A program made the position numbers and the translations under genes. DNA of 64,000 nucleotides from positions 1-64,000 of the forward strand of contig NZ_PTXN01000015.1 of the NCBI RefSeq assembly GCF_012726345.1, given 5' to 3'. Within the stretch, counting starts at the first letter, position 1. Each line of letters opens with the position of its first letter. Of the stretch, positions 35,076-44,318 are shown piece after piece. The notes under the pieces were generated by a model. That model had not been told where the DNA came from and made no database searches. It was given only the letters and a program-made list of their open reading frames with translations. Origin of the DNA: Marinomonas sp. UCMA 3892. GTDB taxonomy: Bacteria; Pseudomonadota; Gammaproteobacteria; Pseudomonadales; Marinomonadaceae.

Positions 35076-36758
35076 ATGGCAAACGAAACGTACGATTACA
35101 TCATTGTCGGTGCTGGCTCTGCAGGCTGTGTGTTAGCGGACCGACTAACCGAAAGTGGCGAACACAAAGTGCTGTTGCTGGAAATGGGTGGCTCAGATAA
35201 GAGCGTCTTTATCCAAATGCCAACCGCTTTGTCTTATCCCATGAATACCAACAAATACGCTTGGCAATTTCATACCGAAAAAGAACCCGGCCTTGATGGC
35301 CGTGAAATGCATTGTCCACGCGGCAAAGTACTAGGCGGTTCATCGTCTATCAACGGCATGGTTTATGTGCGTGGTCACGCTTGTGATTTCGACCAATGGG
35401 AAGAAAACGGCGCCAAAGGCTGGAACTACCAATCTTGCCTACCCTATTTCAAAAAAGCCGAAACATGGAAAGGCGGCGCGGACTTATACCGTGGCGGCAA
35501 TGGCCCATTGTCGACCAACAACGGCAACGACATGACCTACAACCCGCTTTACCAAGCCTTTATCGATGCTGGCGAAGAAGCCGGCTACGGCAAAACGGAA
35601 GATTACAATGGCTTCCGCCAAGAAGGTTTTGGTCCCATGCACATGACGGTTAAAAATGGCGTGCGTGCATCTACAGCTAACGCCTACTTACGTCGTGCTA
35701 TGAAGCGCCCTAACCTAACTCTCAAAACTGGGGTGTTAAGCCATAAAGTCCTCTTTGCAAATGGAAAGGCCAATGGCAAAACCGCCACGGGCATTGAGTT
35801 CAGTAAAAACGGCCAAACTCAACAAGCCAATGCCAGCAAAGAAGTGATTCTATCGGCTGGCTCGGTTGGTTCACCACAGTTATTACAACTGTCTGGCGTA
35901 GGTCCAAAAGACGTCTTGGAAAAAGCCGGCGTGCCTGTGGTTCATGAATTACCGGGCGTAGGTGAAAACCTGCAAGACCATTTGGAAGTCTATTTCCAGT
36001 ACTACTGCAAACAACCCGTGACGCTAAACAGCAGACTTGGCTTGATCAGCAAAGGCTTGATTGGTACCCGCTGGATGTTATTTAAAACCGGACTGGGTGC
36101 AACTAACCACTTTGAATCTTGTGGTTTTATTCGCTCGCGCGCTGGACTGAAATGGCCAAACATTCAATATCACTTCTTGCCAGCTGCCATGCGCTACGAT
36201 GGACAAGCCGCCGTGAAAGGTCATGGTTTCCAAGTACATGTTGGACCAAACAAGCCAGAAAGCCGTGGTAAGTTATGGATCGAGTCTGCTAATCCAGCTG
36301 CGAAACCGCGTATCTTGTTTAACTACATTTCGACCGAGCAAGACAAGCAAGATTGGCGCGATACCATCCGCCTAACTCGCGAAGTATTGCAACAATCGGC
36401 GCTAGACGAATACCGTGGTGATGAAATTCAGCCAGGCATGAATATTCAGAGCGATGAAGAAATCGACCAATGGGTAAAAGAGAACGTGGAAAGTGCTTAT
36501 CATCCATCTTGTACTTGTAAGATGGGCGATGACAACGACCCAATGGCTGTTCTAAACGAGCAATGCCAAGTCCGCGGTATCGAAAGCCTACGCGTGGTGG
36601 ATTCGTCTATCTTCCCAACCATCACCAATGGCAATTTGAATGCGCCAACTATCATGGTGGCAGAAAGAGCCGCCGACATGATACTTGGTAAAGACACCTT
36701 GCCAAGCCTAAATGCGCCCGTTTGGATTCACCCAGAATTTGAAACCAAACAGCGTTAA
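35076..36758 (+). CDS. betA: Choline dehydrogenase
   Basis: A membrane-associated GMC flavoprotein that oxidises choline to betaine aldehyde. The 560-residue protein has the FAD-binding start [19 protein letters not shown] (about 6-24), GMC signature 1 near [19 protein letters not shown], and signature 2 in [17 protein letters not shown]. The catalytic His region is [13 protein letters not shown] (about 470), and the C-terminal motif is [15 protein letters not shown]. It is 61 bp after betB, same operon, followed by a UUCG-loop terminator. Confidence 0.96.
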   Translation: MANETYDYIIVGAGSAGCVLADRLTESGEHKVLLLEMGGSDKSVFIQMPTALSYPMNTNKYAWQFHTEKEPGLDGREMHCPRGKVLGGSSSINGMVYVRGHACDFDQWEENGAKGWNYQSCLPYFKKAETWKGGADLYRGGNGPLSTNNGNDMTYNPLYQAFIDAGEEAGYGKTEDYNGFRQEGFGPMHMTVKNGVRASTANAYLRRAMKRPNLTLKTGVLSHKVLFANGKANGKTATGIEFSKNGQTQQANASKEVILSAGSVGSPQLLQLSGVGPKDVLEKAGVPVVHELPGVGENLQDHLEVYFQYYCKQPVTLNSRLGLISKGLIGTRWMLFKTGLGATNHFESCGFIRSRAGLKWPNIQYHFLPAAMRYDGQAAVKGHGFQVHVGPNKPESRGKLWIESANPAAKPRILFNYISTEQDKQDWRDTIRLTREVLQQSALDEYRGDEIQPGMNIQSDEEIDQWVKENVESAYHPSCTCKMGDDNDPMAVLNEQCQVRGIESLRVVDSSIFPTITNGNLNAPTIMVAERAADMILGKDTLPSLNAPVWIHPEFETKQR

Positions 36759-36780
36759 TCGTAAACTTTACCATTATTTT

Positions 36781-36802
36781 AAAGGCCTCTTCGGAGGCCT
36801 TT
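36781..36802 (+). terminator. betBA terminator
   Basis: AAAGGCCTC and GAGGCCTTT form a 9-bp perfect stem closed by a TTCG tetraloop. The T-run is short. Confidence 0.75.
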
Positions 36803-37020
36803 GTTGCGTTTTACATACCAACCAACGCTTATCTATCGAGGACGACATCCTCGCACTATCTCAGATAGTTAGCTTAGCTGGCATCATCAAACTTACTGTT
36901 TTGGTAGCTGTGTAGAAAAAGCGTGATATTAAGAAGACATAATTCACTAACAGCTGAAAGAATGACATGATGAACTTCATTTCATTAAATAAAGCATAAA
37001 TAGTATTTATGAGGCCTATG

Positions 37021-37890
37021 ATGAATGCTAGATCAATTAAATTAGATCTTATTGAGAACAGCCACGCTTTCTTTGTTGAAGCAGCTCAAAAGGCTATAGG
37101 TGCAGAAGACGATATTAGGCATTGGCAATTCGCTATCTTAAATTTGGTTCAGTCTTTAGAGCTCACGCTTAAAGCAATGCTCAGAGATATACATCCGATT
37201 TTAATCTACGAGAATATCGATAATCCAAAACACACTATAAGCATTACAAAAGCTATTGAAAGGTTAGCAGATAAGAATATAGGCAACATTTTATTTTCCA
37301 AGCAAGAGCTAGAAGGAATGAGTTCTGCGATAAAGCTTCGAAACAATATAACCCACTCAGACTTCGAGCTATCCATTGATCATGCTCAAGCACAGTTTCT
37401 AAAAGTTTTAGAGCTCTATATTAAAATTCAAAGAGTTCATCTTAGCCGACAAATCGAGGACATACTTCCAAAGGAAGTGCACGAAGAGTTGCTAGCAATC
37501 GAAAAGTCGAAAGAGGCCCTAATTAAAAATGCTTTGCAAAGGACTGAAGAGCAAGGAATTCCAAGTAATGACATTTGGACTTGCCCAAATTGTTTGTCTG
37601 ATACTTTTGTGGTCTATGACGGCCTAGATACCTGCTATGCATGTACCTTTAAAGATGAACTTCAGGAGTGTCCAAGTTGCCATGAGCTATTCTTTGAACA
37701 TGAATTGGAACCAATTTCTCAATATTTTGATACCGATCTTTGCGAGGGAGAAGTAATTTTACACAACACATATGGATATGACTTCTATCAAGCTTGTAAT
37801 AGCTGCTCAGAAAAAATAAAAGAAGACATTCAAGAGCAACGGGACAAGGAACATTATGACTTCTTGGAAAGAGAATATTACATGCGCTAA
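37021..37890 (+). CDS. HEPN-like protein with C-terminal zinc ribbons, unknown function
   Basis: A 289-residue AT-rich orphan. The N-terminal helical part (about 1-135) includes AILNLVQSLELTLKAML and RNNITH, an RX4H motif of HEPN nuclease-type domains. A coiled-coil-like linker (about 140-180) leads to cysteine-rich zinc ribbons (WTCPNCLSDTF, DTCYACTF, ECPSCHELFFEH, ACNSCSEK). The ATG at 37021 has GAGG at 6-nt spacing; two ATGs upstream are poorer. The gene stands alone between the betBA and cpdB terminators. HEPN plus zinc ribbon suggests an RNA-directed defence or stress role, which is inference. Confidence 0.7.
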   Translation: MNARSIKLDLIENSHAFFVEAAQKAIGAEDDIRHWQFAILNLVQSLELTLKAMLRDIHPILIYENIDNPKHTISITKAIERLADKNIGNILFSKQELEGMSSAIKLRNNITHSDFELSIDHAQAQFLKVLELYIKIQRVHLSRQIEDILPKEVHEELLAIEKSKEALIKNALQRTEEQGIPSNDIWTCPNCLSDTFVVYDGLDTCYACTFKDELQECPSCHELFFEHELEPISQYFDTDLCEGEVILHNTYGYDFYQACNSCSEKIKEDIQEQRDKEHYDFLEREYYMR

Positions 37891-38001
37891 CTATCCTCAC
37901 GTGCCAGTTCAATGACGGCATGCACTAGCTAAAACAGCGTGTCGAAGTTGGATATTATATTTAGCTTTATAGCTTTACAAAATTTAGAAAAGCTATTAGC
38001 A

Positions 38002-38032
38002 AAAACGCCTGCTAAATCCTAGCAGGCGTTTT
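38002..38032. terminator. Bidirectional terminator
   Basis: AAAACGCCTGCT and AGCAGGCGTTTT form a 12-bp perfect stem with a 7-nt loop between converging genes (HEPN-like gene and cpdB). Confidence 0.85.
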
Positions 38033-38063
38033 CGTTCAGACGCATCTTTCTATTTCAACAAAG

Positions 38064-39998
38064 CTATTTAATTTGAAAGATGGCAAAACCATTGTCATCT
38101 AAAGACTGATAAGTCATATTTTTAGCTGCGGCTTCTTTTGCTTTTGGCGAGCTTGTAAACAAGACTTTTGCTTTACCAAAATCGGTGAACGACCAATTGC
38201 CGTCAGCGGCAGGATTAATAGTCTTTTGGCTCAATAAGTAATTTGCCACCACATCACGGTTCTTATCTGGCGCATCAATCACAATAGTCTCACCATTAAG
38301 GTTAGGGAAATGCCCGCCACCACCAGCGCGATAATTATTAGTTGCGATCAAGAACTCATCTGTTGCTCTTAATGGCTCGCCATTGAACATCGCCTTAGTA
38401 ATACGATGTGCGTCTTTATTTACCACTTCACCATCCGCATTGTAACGAGCGGGTTGAGTCACATCGATACGATAAGAAATGCCATCGATCACATCAAAGT
38501 TATAGGTAGGGAAAGACGCATTTACCAAGCTTTGAGGTTCAGTCGAGTTAGGGTCAATCTGGTTAAACTGCCCAGCCGCCGCTTCTAACCACTCAACCAC
38601 TTGCTCACCAGTCAATTTCACCACTTTTAAGTCATTAGGATAAATGTACAAATCGCTGACGTTTTTCAGCGCAATGTCACCTTTTGGCACATCGGTGTAA
38701 TACTCTGGGCCACCGCGACCACCAGCCTTGAACGGTGCTGCGGCAGACAAGATTGGCAAACCTTCATAAGACGTACCACGAACGATATTTTCCACATACC
38801 AAATCTGCGCATTGTTCACGATTTGGATCGATGGATCATCTTGCACGAGCGCAAAGAAGCTATTGATGTCAGCTGTGGATTCACCCACTTTACGACGCAT
38901 ATAGGCCAGAGTACCTTCATGCTCCGTTTCAACCGCCTCATTCACAGCAACATCTGCTTCAACTAATGGCACTGTCTTACGTCCTTCACGACGAGCAATG
39001 GCACGCACTTCAGCTTTGCCATCGGCAACTTTCCAGCCATCGCCAGCTGGCTCAAGCTTCAAATCAATCACCCCAAGGTGAGACCCCCAAAACCCCGGCA
39101 TAGTCGCAGGCTTACCAAATACCGTACCTTTTTCACCATCCACACCTTCGAAAGCATCTAATGCTTTGTCGCCAGGAAAGATGCGATGAGAGTGGCCAAA
39201 CAAAATCGCATCGATACCGTCAACCTTCGCCAAATGATAAGAAGCGTTTTCCTCGCCCTTCATATAAGGCGAGTTCATCATGCCACTGTGTGGAATCGCG
39301 ATAATCACATCCGCACCTTTGGCTTTCATTTCAGGAACGTATTTATTGGCTGTTTCGATAATATCTTTGGCAATGACTTTATGAGTTAAATTGTCCTTAT
39401 CCCACGTCATAATTTGTGGCGGTACAAAACCAATGTAACCTATTTTAACTGTTTGCTTTTTGCCGTCGGAATCGACGAAAGTTTTGTCTTTAATGATATA
39501 AGGCTGGAAGTAAGGCTGATCGTTAGACGCATCGTTGTCGCCATCGTCCACATACACGTTAGAGTTAACGTAAGGGAAATTAGCGCCGCTTAAACTTTTC
39601 ATTAAAAAGTCTAAGCCATAGTTAAATTCGTGGTTACCGATATTACCCACATCGTAATCCAACAAGTTCATCGCTTTAAATGCAGGATGCGTCTCACCAA
39701 AGCGCAGCACTCGACCTTTGGCAACATAATCGCCCAACGGCGTACCCTGTAATAAGTCACCGTTATCCACCAACACAGAGTTCGTCACTTCCGCACGCGC
39801 CGCTTTGATCAAAGTCGCCACACGAGACAACCCCACCGCATCACTTTGCTTATCGCCGTAGTAATCGTAATCCACCAAATTCATGTGAATGTCAGTGGTT
39901 TCCATGACCCGCAAGTCAATGGTGGAAGCCTGCGCCATCGCAGCAAACAACAAAGAAGAGGCGAAAATCGACGCACCCTTAGGAACAAAAAACGTCAT
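38064..39998 (-). CDS. cpdB: 2',3'-cyclic-nucleotide 2'-phosphodiesterase/3'-nucleotidase, periplasmic
   Basis: Degrades 2',3'-cyclic nucleotides and 3'-nucleotides in the periplasm to salvage nucleosides and phosphate. The 644-residue protein has a signal peptide (GASIFASSLLFAAMAQAS) and a metallophosphatase domain with ETTDIHMNL, DNGDLLQGTPLGDY, GNIGNHEFNYG and GHSHRIFPG. The C-terminal 5'-nucleotidase domain contains ATNNYRAGGGGHFP (substrate-binding loop). GGAG 7 nt upstream supports the ATG. Confidence 0.94.
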   Translation of the reverse strand: MTFFVPKGASIFASSLLFAAMAQASTIDLRVMETTDIHMNLVDYDYYGDKQSDAVGLSRVATLIKAARAEVTNSVLVDNGDLLQGTPLGDYVAKGRVLRFGETHPAFKAMNLLDYDVGNIGNHEFNYGLDFLMKSLSGANFPYVNSNVYVDDGDNDASNDQPYFQPYIIKDKTFVDSDGKKQTVKIGYIGFVPPQIMTWDKDNLTHKVIAKDIIETANKYVPEMKAKGADVIIAIPHSGMMNSPYMKGEENASYHLAKVDGIDAILFGHSHRIFPGDKALDAFEGVDGEKGTVFGKPATMPGFWGSHLGVIDLKLEPAGDGWKVADGKAEVRAIARREGRKTVPLVEADVAVNEAVETEHEGTLAYMRRKVGESTADINSFFALVQDDPSIQIVNNAQIWYVENIVRGTSYEGLPILSAAAPFKAGGRGGPEYYTDVPKGDIALKNVSDLYIYPNDLKVVKLTGEQVVEWLEAAAGQFNQIDPNSTEPQSLVNASFPTYNFDVIDGISYRIDVTQPARYNADGEVVNKDAHRITKAMFNGEPLRATDEFLIATNNYRAGGGGHFPNLNGETIVIDAPDKNRDVVANYLLSQKTINPAADGNWSFTDFGKAKVLFTSSPKAKEAAAKNMTYQSLDDNGFAIFQIK

Positions 39999-40183
39999 GA
40001 AAATACTCCATTAATACAAACATCTTGCGTATCAAAAATACTAACCAAAAAGTCAGCTTTCATAGTAAGACGATTTTATGCGAAGTTCATGCCTTTTTTG
40101 TGACAGTTGTTTATCGATTTTGTGGAGTCGTATAAAGGTATCAGATCACTTTAGCTGATTGCTTATTATGTAACCACAAGATA

Positions 40184-40207
40184 TCATGTACACAATAACG
40201 TACATGA
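40184..40207. promoter_or_regulatory. Operator of the yefM-yoeB pair
   Basis: TCATGTAC (40184-40191) and GTACATGA (40200-40207) form a perfect 8-bp inverted repeat with an 8-bp gap just before the antitoxin Shine-Dalgarno. TGTAC-core palindromes are the binding sites of YefM-YoeB complexes. Confidence 0.75.
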
Positions 40208-40223
40208 ACATTTTGGAGTCACT

Positions 40224-40475
40224 ATGGATGCAATAAGCTATACAGCTGCTAGAGCAAACCTAGCCAACACAATGGCAAATGTTTGTAATGACCACGCGCC
40301 AATTATCATTACTCGTAAGAATGAAGCGCCTGTAGTTATGATGTCTTTAGAAGACTATAACGCCATGCAGGAAACAACATACTTACTAAGATCTCCAGCA
40401 AATGCTAGAAACCTATTAGCATCGATTGCGGAGCTTGAAGCGGGGAATGGAACCGAACGAGAGCTTATTGAATGA
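40224..40475 (+). CDS. yefM: YefM/Phd-family antitoxin
   Basis: An 83-residue antitoxin with the Phd/YefM DNA-binding fold (YTAARANLANTMANVCNDHAP, IITRKNEAPVVMMSLEDYNAMQET) and an acidic C-terminal toxin-wrapping tail (ASIAELEAGNGTERELIE). It neutralises the downstream YoeB toxin and represses the operon. The stop overlaps the toxin start as ATGA, giving translational coupling. Confidence 0.93.
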   Translation: MDAISYTAARANLANTMANVCNDHAPIIITRKNEAPVVMMSLEDYNAMQETTYLLRSPANARNLLASIAELEAGNGTERELIE

Positions 40476-40732
40476 AGCTAACGTTTTCCACCAAAGCTTG
40501 GGAAGAATATCTTTATTGGCAAACAACAGACAAAAAAGTACTAAAACGTATTAATTTGCTCATTAAAGACATTCAAAGGACACCCCATGAAGGCATTGGA
40601 AAGCCAGAGCCGCTAAAACACGGCTTAGCTGGATATTGGTCTCGTCGGATAAATGATGAACATCGTATCGTCTATAAACACCAAGATGGCGCGATTCTCA
40701 TTGCCCAGCTTAGATATCATTATGGTGTCTAA
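40472..40732 (+). CDS. yoeB: YoeB-family ribosome-dependent mRNA interferase toxin
   Basis: An 86-residue toxin very close to E. coli YoeB. Catalytic residues E46, R65, H83 and Y84 fall at the same positions (KPEPLKH, EHRIVY, RYHY), so it should be active. It cleaves mRNA in the ribosomal A site when free of antitoxin. It forms a complete two-gene toxin-antitoxin operon with the preceding gene. Confidence 0.95.
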   Translation: MKLTFSTKAWEEYLYWQTTDKKVLKRINLLIKDIQRTPHEGIGKPEPLKHGLAGYWSRRINDEHRIVYKHQDGAILIAQLRYHYGV

Positions 40733-40739
40733 AAGTTAA

Positions 40740-41063
40740 TCATAAAAGTAAACTATAAATGAAGTTTACGAGCAAAGTGGTTACGATACCCACAAATACG
40801 CCTATACCTATCAAACCCATTGGTTTTTCATACCAAGACTTTTCAGCTCTTGTTAATTGCAGAAAAGACTCCGTATTCTCCACAGCTACCTTCAAGCTTT
40901 CATGCACAAAAGTACCTGATTTTGACTCCTGATAGTGAAACCTTAATACAAACAAAAAGTTATTTAGCTCTTTAACATTAAAATGTTGATATGAACCACT
41001 CTTACTTATTTCTAATAGCTCATCTCGCTGAGCCAAGGTTGATTCAAACGAAAGATTTTTCAA
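40740..41063 (-). CDS. Hypothetical protein with C-terminal transmembrane helix
   Basis: A 107-residue protein of unknown family. A polar N-terminal region is followed by one hydrophobic helix (about 82-105, GLIGIGVFVGIVTTLLVNF), suggesting a tail-anchored protein. The start is TTG, with GGA about 7 nt upstream and an in-frame stop two codons before it. It converges with yoeB, 7 bp apart, in a region of accessory character. Confidence 0.5.
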   Translation of the reverse strand: MKNLSFESTLAQRDELLEISKSGSYQHFNVKELNNFLFVLRFHYQESKSGTFVHESLKVAVENTESFLQLTRAEKSWYEKPMGLIGIGVFVGIVTTLLVNFIYSLLL

Positions 41064-41150
41064 GAATTATTCCATATTCGAAACGACATTAAAGTACTAG
41101 CAAAACTACTACAAAACCTAGAGCATTTCATCTTAAACACAGCAAGAACC

Positions 41151-41299
41151 AAACGGCGTTTTGATGAGGTAGGCGCTAGTTTCGAGGAAAAACGCCGGTT
41201 GGTTCGAGTCTTGTGAGGACGTGGCTTGTCGGCTAGAAAGCGCGACTTACGCTGTTATGTCGGATCACGGTCGTGCCTCCCTCATCCGACCTACAAGGC
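41151..41299. repeat. 149-bp REP-like repeat, copy 1
   Basis: One of two direct copies, equal in length and about 86% identical (21 differences counted). It begins with the inverted pair AAACGGCGTT and AACGCCGGTT and ends with a palindrome GTCGGAT and ATCCGAC around CGTGCCTCC. The right end, read in reverse (GTAGGTCGGATGAGG), resembles REP/BIME-type palindromes. Confidence 0.85.
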
Positions 41300-41310
41300 T
41301 TAATGCATCC

Positions 41311-41330
41311 ATACATACATACATACATAC
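41311..41330. repeat. ATAC tetranucleotide microsatellite (5 units)
   Basis: Five perfect ATAC units lie between the two 149-bp repeat copies; the count could vary by slippage. Confidence 0.95.
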
Positions 41331-41341
41331 AATGAAACCCA

Positions 41342-41490
41342 AAACGGCGTTTTGATGAGGTAGGCGTTAGTTTCGAAAATAAACGCCGTTTGGTTCGAGT
41401 CTTGTGAGGACGTGAGATGTCGGCATGAAGGCGTGACTTACATCAACACGTCGGATTACGGTCGTGCCTCCCTCATCCGACCTACGAGGC
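41342..41490. repeat. 149-bp REP-like repeat, copy 2
   Basis: The second copy, same orientation. Its left palindrome is perfect (AAACGGCGTTT at 41342-41352 and AAACGCCGTTT at 41381-41391). Differences from copy 1 are concentrated in the central 40 bp, while both hairpin ends and GTCTTGTGAGGACGTG are conserved, suggesting the ends matter. Confidence 0.85.
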
Positions 41491-41506
41491 GGAGGAAAGA
41501 AGGGAG

Positions 41507-42184
41507 TTATCGTTTAAACCAGCGCCAAACAAACAAAACTTTGATGAGCGCAGCAGCGACGTAGGTCATAGCGCAGGCGGTGAGGATTTTCTTCACTTTG
41601 GGTAGGTCTTCCTGTGGGATGTAGTTGCCTTCTCTCAATATTGGTAGTGCCTTGTTAAAGCTGGCATCCCATTCTTCTGGCAGTATCGCGACTTGTACCA
41701 GTACAGCTAACAAGCCAGATAGACCAACGACTAAGGCATGCAAAGGCACGGCGTAAGGAATATGCAACAATAGGCTCAAGGCGGGCCAGCCAAGCAATAA
41801 ACCCGCGGTAATTCGACGGGCAAAATGCGCCAAGGGTAAATAGCGAGAGCTTAAATGAGAGATCTTTTGTTTCTTTTCATGCGCAATAGCGTGTCCTACT
41901 TCATGGGCTGCCACAGCGACCGCCGTTAACGAACGCCCATTGAAAACACTTGGACTCAGACGAACCGCATGTTGCCCAAAGTCGAAATGGTCATGACCTT
42001 CTTGAGTTTGCTCTACTTTTACATCTGTTAGCTCAAAGCGTTTTACTAAATGAGTTGCTAGTTCGCCGCCCGTTCCCGGCAAGTATTTACGGTCGGTGGC
42101 GTAGCGTTTAAGAGTAAACTTTACCCATAAATTCGGCCCAACTAGCAATAACAAAGCAATGGCAATACCAACAATCCATAACAT
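41507..42184 (-). CDS. YugP-type neutral zinc metallopeptidase, membrane bound
   Basis: A 225-residue membrane protein: N-terminal TM (1-20), the HEXXH zinc motif in AAHEVGHAIAHE (about 92-103), then hydrophobic segments around 125-160 and 200-215. It belongs to the YugP/PF04298 family of putative membrane zinc proteases. PEEWDASFNKALP in the C-terminal part is a family signature with the likely third ligand Glu. Substrate unknown. It is adjacent to the second repeat copy. Confidence 0.88.
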   Translation of the reverse strand: MLWIVGIAIALLLLVGPNLWVKFTLKRYATDRKYLPGTGGELATHLVKRFELTDVKVEQTQEGHDHFDFGQHAVRLSPSVFNGRSLTAVAVAAHEVGHAIAHEKKQKISHLSSRYLPLAHFARRITAGLLLGWPALSLLLHIPYAVPLHALVVGLSGLLAVLVQVAILPEEWDASFNKALPILREGNYIPQEDLPKVKKILTACAMTYVAAALIKVLFVWRWFKR

Positions 42185-42294
42185 AACGTTGTCTTTCTAC
42201 TATCCAAATTAACAAAAAATATCTGGCTCAACTTTGACCCTTTTTAGGTTCATCACATACACTGTAATAAATACCTAAAGTATACGAGCTAGAT

Positions 42295-42873
42295 ATGAAA
42301 AATCCTTTAGTTGGTCCGATTCTCGCGATCCTAAAAAACCACCCAAATGGTATGAGTGAGTTTGACATACTAAAAGCGTTAAAAGATCAGCTACCAGAAT
42401 TTAGCAAGCTTGCCGACGATGCGAATTTGCAGCTGTTTCGCCAGCATTTTCTTATCATGAATGCTTTGTATCAATTACAAAGCAGCCTTTGGCAAGAAGA
42501 AAACCTGATGTTAAACATCAGTGCACTTCGAATCCACTTGCTTAGCGCATCAGAAATTCAATTGTCTGCTACTACCAGTTTAAACGATAGCGTAGACGCA
42601 AAGTTAGCCGCTTACTACCTAGACTGGGAAGAATACGAAAAAACCGATGAGGATGAAGTCTCTCGCCTTCTCAATAGCTTCTACAAAGGCATTAGTTTAC
42701 CTGGTAACCGAGACTCAGCACTTAAAACCCTACAAATCGACAGTAGCAACCCAACCAAGGCGATAATAAAACAACAGTACCGCAAGCTGGCCCAAAAACA
42801 TCATCCAGACAGAGGCGGCGATCAGGATGCGTTCATTGGACTGAGGCAAGCCTACGAATACCTAATGTTCTAA
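42295..42873 (+). CDS. DnaJ-related protein with C-terminal J domain
   Basis: A 192-residue protein: an N-terminal DnaJ-related domain (NPLVGPILAILKNHPNGMSEFDIL and FRQHFLIMNALYQLQ) and a C-terminal J domain (about 140-192) with the HPD motif in KHHPDRGG. It should stimulate a DnaK-type Hsp70. Monocistronic; client unknown. Confidence 0.9.
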   Translation: MKNPLVGPILAILKNHPNGMSEFDILKALKDQLPEFSKLADDANLQLFRQHFLIMNALYQLQSSLWQEENLMLNISALRIHLLSASEIQLSATTSLNDSVDAKLAAYYLDWEEYEKTDEDEVSRLLNSFYKGISLPGNRDSALKTLQIDSSNPTKAIIKQQYRKLAQKHHPDRGGDQDAFIGLRQAYEYLMF

Positions 42874-43016
42874 CCACTAACGCTGGTAAAGTGTAAAACT
42901 CTTCTTCTATCGTTGCTTTCGATTCTATAAAAACTCAAGATGAACCTCGCTCTTTATTTGTGGTCAAAACTCGACCTTTTATTATTTTATCGATTCATTT
43001 TATAGAAACAGGGCTT

Positions 43017-44204
43017 ATGATTTTTTCTTCTTTTTTACGACACCTTTTACCGCCTAAAACACATCGCCGTTTCCTAATTCGTCCACTTTGCCTCATTTCT
43101 TTTACCCTGCTTAGCAGTTGCAGTGTGAACGAGATCGATAGCTCCAATGACTTCGAAAACAATGGCCGAGACATAGCTGCGCTGAAACGTGAGACGCTAT
43201 ATTTAAAAGAAAGCCTGCCACCGGGTTTGCCCATGCCTGACGCGAGCTTCGAAAGTGGCTTACAGCAACAACTAAAGTACTTGAACCGTATTGGGGATAA
43301 AGATTTTGTTCTTGAAAATACGCAAACTAGCGTGGCGGATTTGAAAGTCGTTGCGCAGGAGATTGGTAAATGGCTGCACAATCCAGCACAGCAGCCGCAG
43401 CTAATAGCCCATCAATTAGCGGGGCAAGACCAAAGAGGCAACGTGCAAATCACAGGCTATTATGTGCCTGTTTTGCCCGTTCGACATTTACCAGATGAAG
43501 TGTATCGCTACCCACTTTATCGCAAACCAGCACAACGAAATGTTGACGGAACTTACCCTTCGCGCGAAGAAATAGATTTTGAAAATGCTCTCGCAGGGCA
43601 GGGATTAGAAATTGCCTATACCTCTAGTTTAGTCGACAATTTTTTCTTGCACGTACAAGGTTCTGGCGTTGTCGAATATGAAGACGGCGAGCAGAAGCTC
43701 TTATCTTGGGGCGGTGTAAATGGCCACGCTTATCGCAGTTTAGGAAAAGAACTTATTGAGAGGGGTGAGATTGATCGAGCCAATATTTCAGCACAAAGCA
43801 TTCGCCAATGGCTAAGTGATAACCCAGATCGTAACCGTGAGATTCTATCCACGAACCCAAGTTATTTGTTTTTTAGCGAAGGCCCACAAAGCCCAGTTGG
43901 TGCCGCTAACGTGCCATTAACGCCTTTGTATTCAGCAGCAGTGGATCCAAAAGTGATTCCGCTTGGCTCAATTCTATTGGCTCAAGTTCCTAAGCTAGAC
44001 ACCTATGGGAATTTAGTCGGCCATGAGTTCCGCCTACTACTAGCTCAAGATAAAGGTGGTGCGATTAAAGGAGCTGGCCATATTGACTGGTACCAAGGCA
44101 TTGGCGAAGAAGCGCACTTCCATGCAGGTCAGTTAAAGCATTTTGGCAAGGTTTGGTTACTACTACCGAAAAACCCAACCCCGAAGATACTCATCGCTCA
44201 ATAA
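43017..44204 (+). CDS. mltA: Membrane-bound lytic murein transglycosylase A
   Basis: Cleaves the glycan strands of peptidoglycan, giving 1,6-anhydromuropeptides. About 395 residues as a lipoprotein: signal with lipobox LSSC, then the MltA domain (QITGYYVPVLPVRHL, FFLHVQGSGVVEYEDG) and the C-terminal 3D domain with the catalytic-Asp motif LAQDKGGAIKGAGHIDWYQG. I use the ATG at 43017, with AGGG upstream, because it gives a compact lipoprotein signal; a GTG at 42960 would add 19 residues. Confidence 0.93.
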   Translation: MIFSSFLRHLLPPKTHRRFLIRPLCLISFTLLSSCSVNEIDSSNDFENNGRDIAALKRETLYLKESLPPGLPMPDASFESGLQQQLKYLNRIGDKDFVLENTQTSVADLKVVAQEIGKWLHNPAQQPQLIAHQLAGQDQRGNVQITGYYVPVLPVRHLPDEVYRYPLYRKPAQRNVDGTYPSREEIDFENALAGQGLEIAYTSSLVDNFFLHVQGSGVVEYEDGEQKLLSWGGVNGHAYRSLGKELIERGEIDRANISAQSIRQWLSDNPDRNREILSTNPSYLFFSEGPQSPVGAANVPLTPLYSAAVDPKVIPLGSILLAQVPKLDTYGNLVGHEFRLLLAQDKGGAIKGAGHIDWYQGIGEEAHFHAGQLKHFGKVWLLLPKNPTPKILIAQ

Positions 44205-44247
44205 GTTTATTCTTTAAAAAGTAGTCTCACTTTTAAAATAGAAAAGC

Positions 44248-44287
44248 AAAAACGCCGCACTTTAATGACTAAAAGTGCGGCGTTTTT
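44248..44287. terminator. Bidirectional terminator between mltA and tonB
   Basis: AAAAACGCCGCACTTT and AAAGTGCGGCGTTTTT form a 16-bp perfect stem with an 8-nt loop and T-rich ends in both directions. Confidence 0.93.
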
Positions 44288-44318
44288 TATCATTCGAACC
44301 TATGATCTGACTAATTCA

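Noticed and set aside
41151..41490. CRISPR array
   Set aside because: There are only two long diverged repeats separated by a microsatellite; repeat length (149 bp) and spacing do not fit CRISPR and no cas gene is present.
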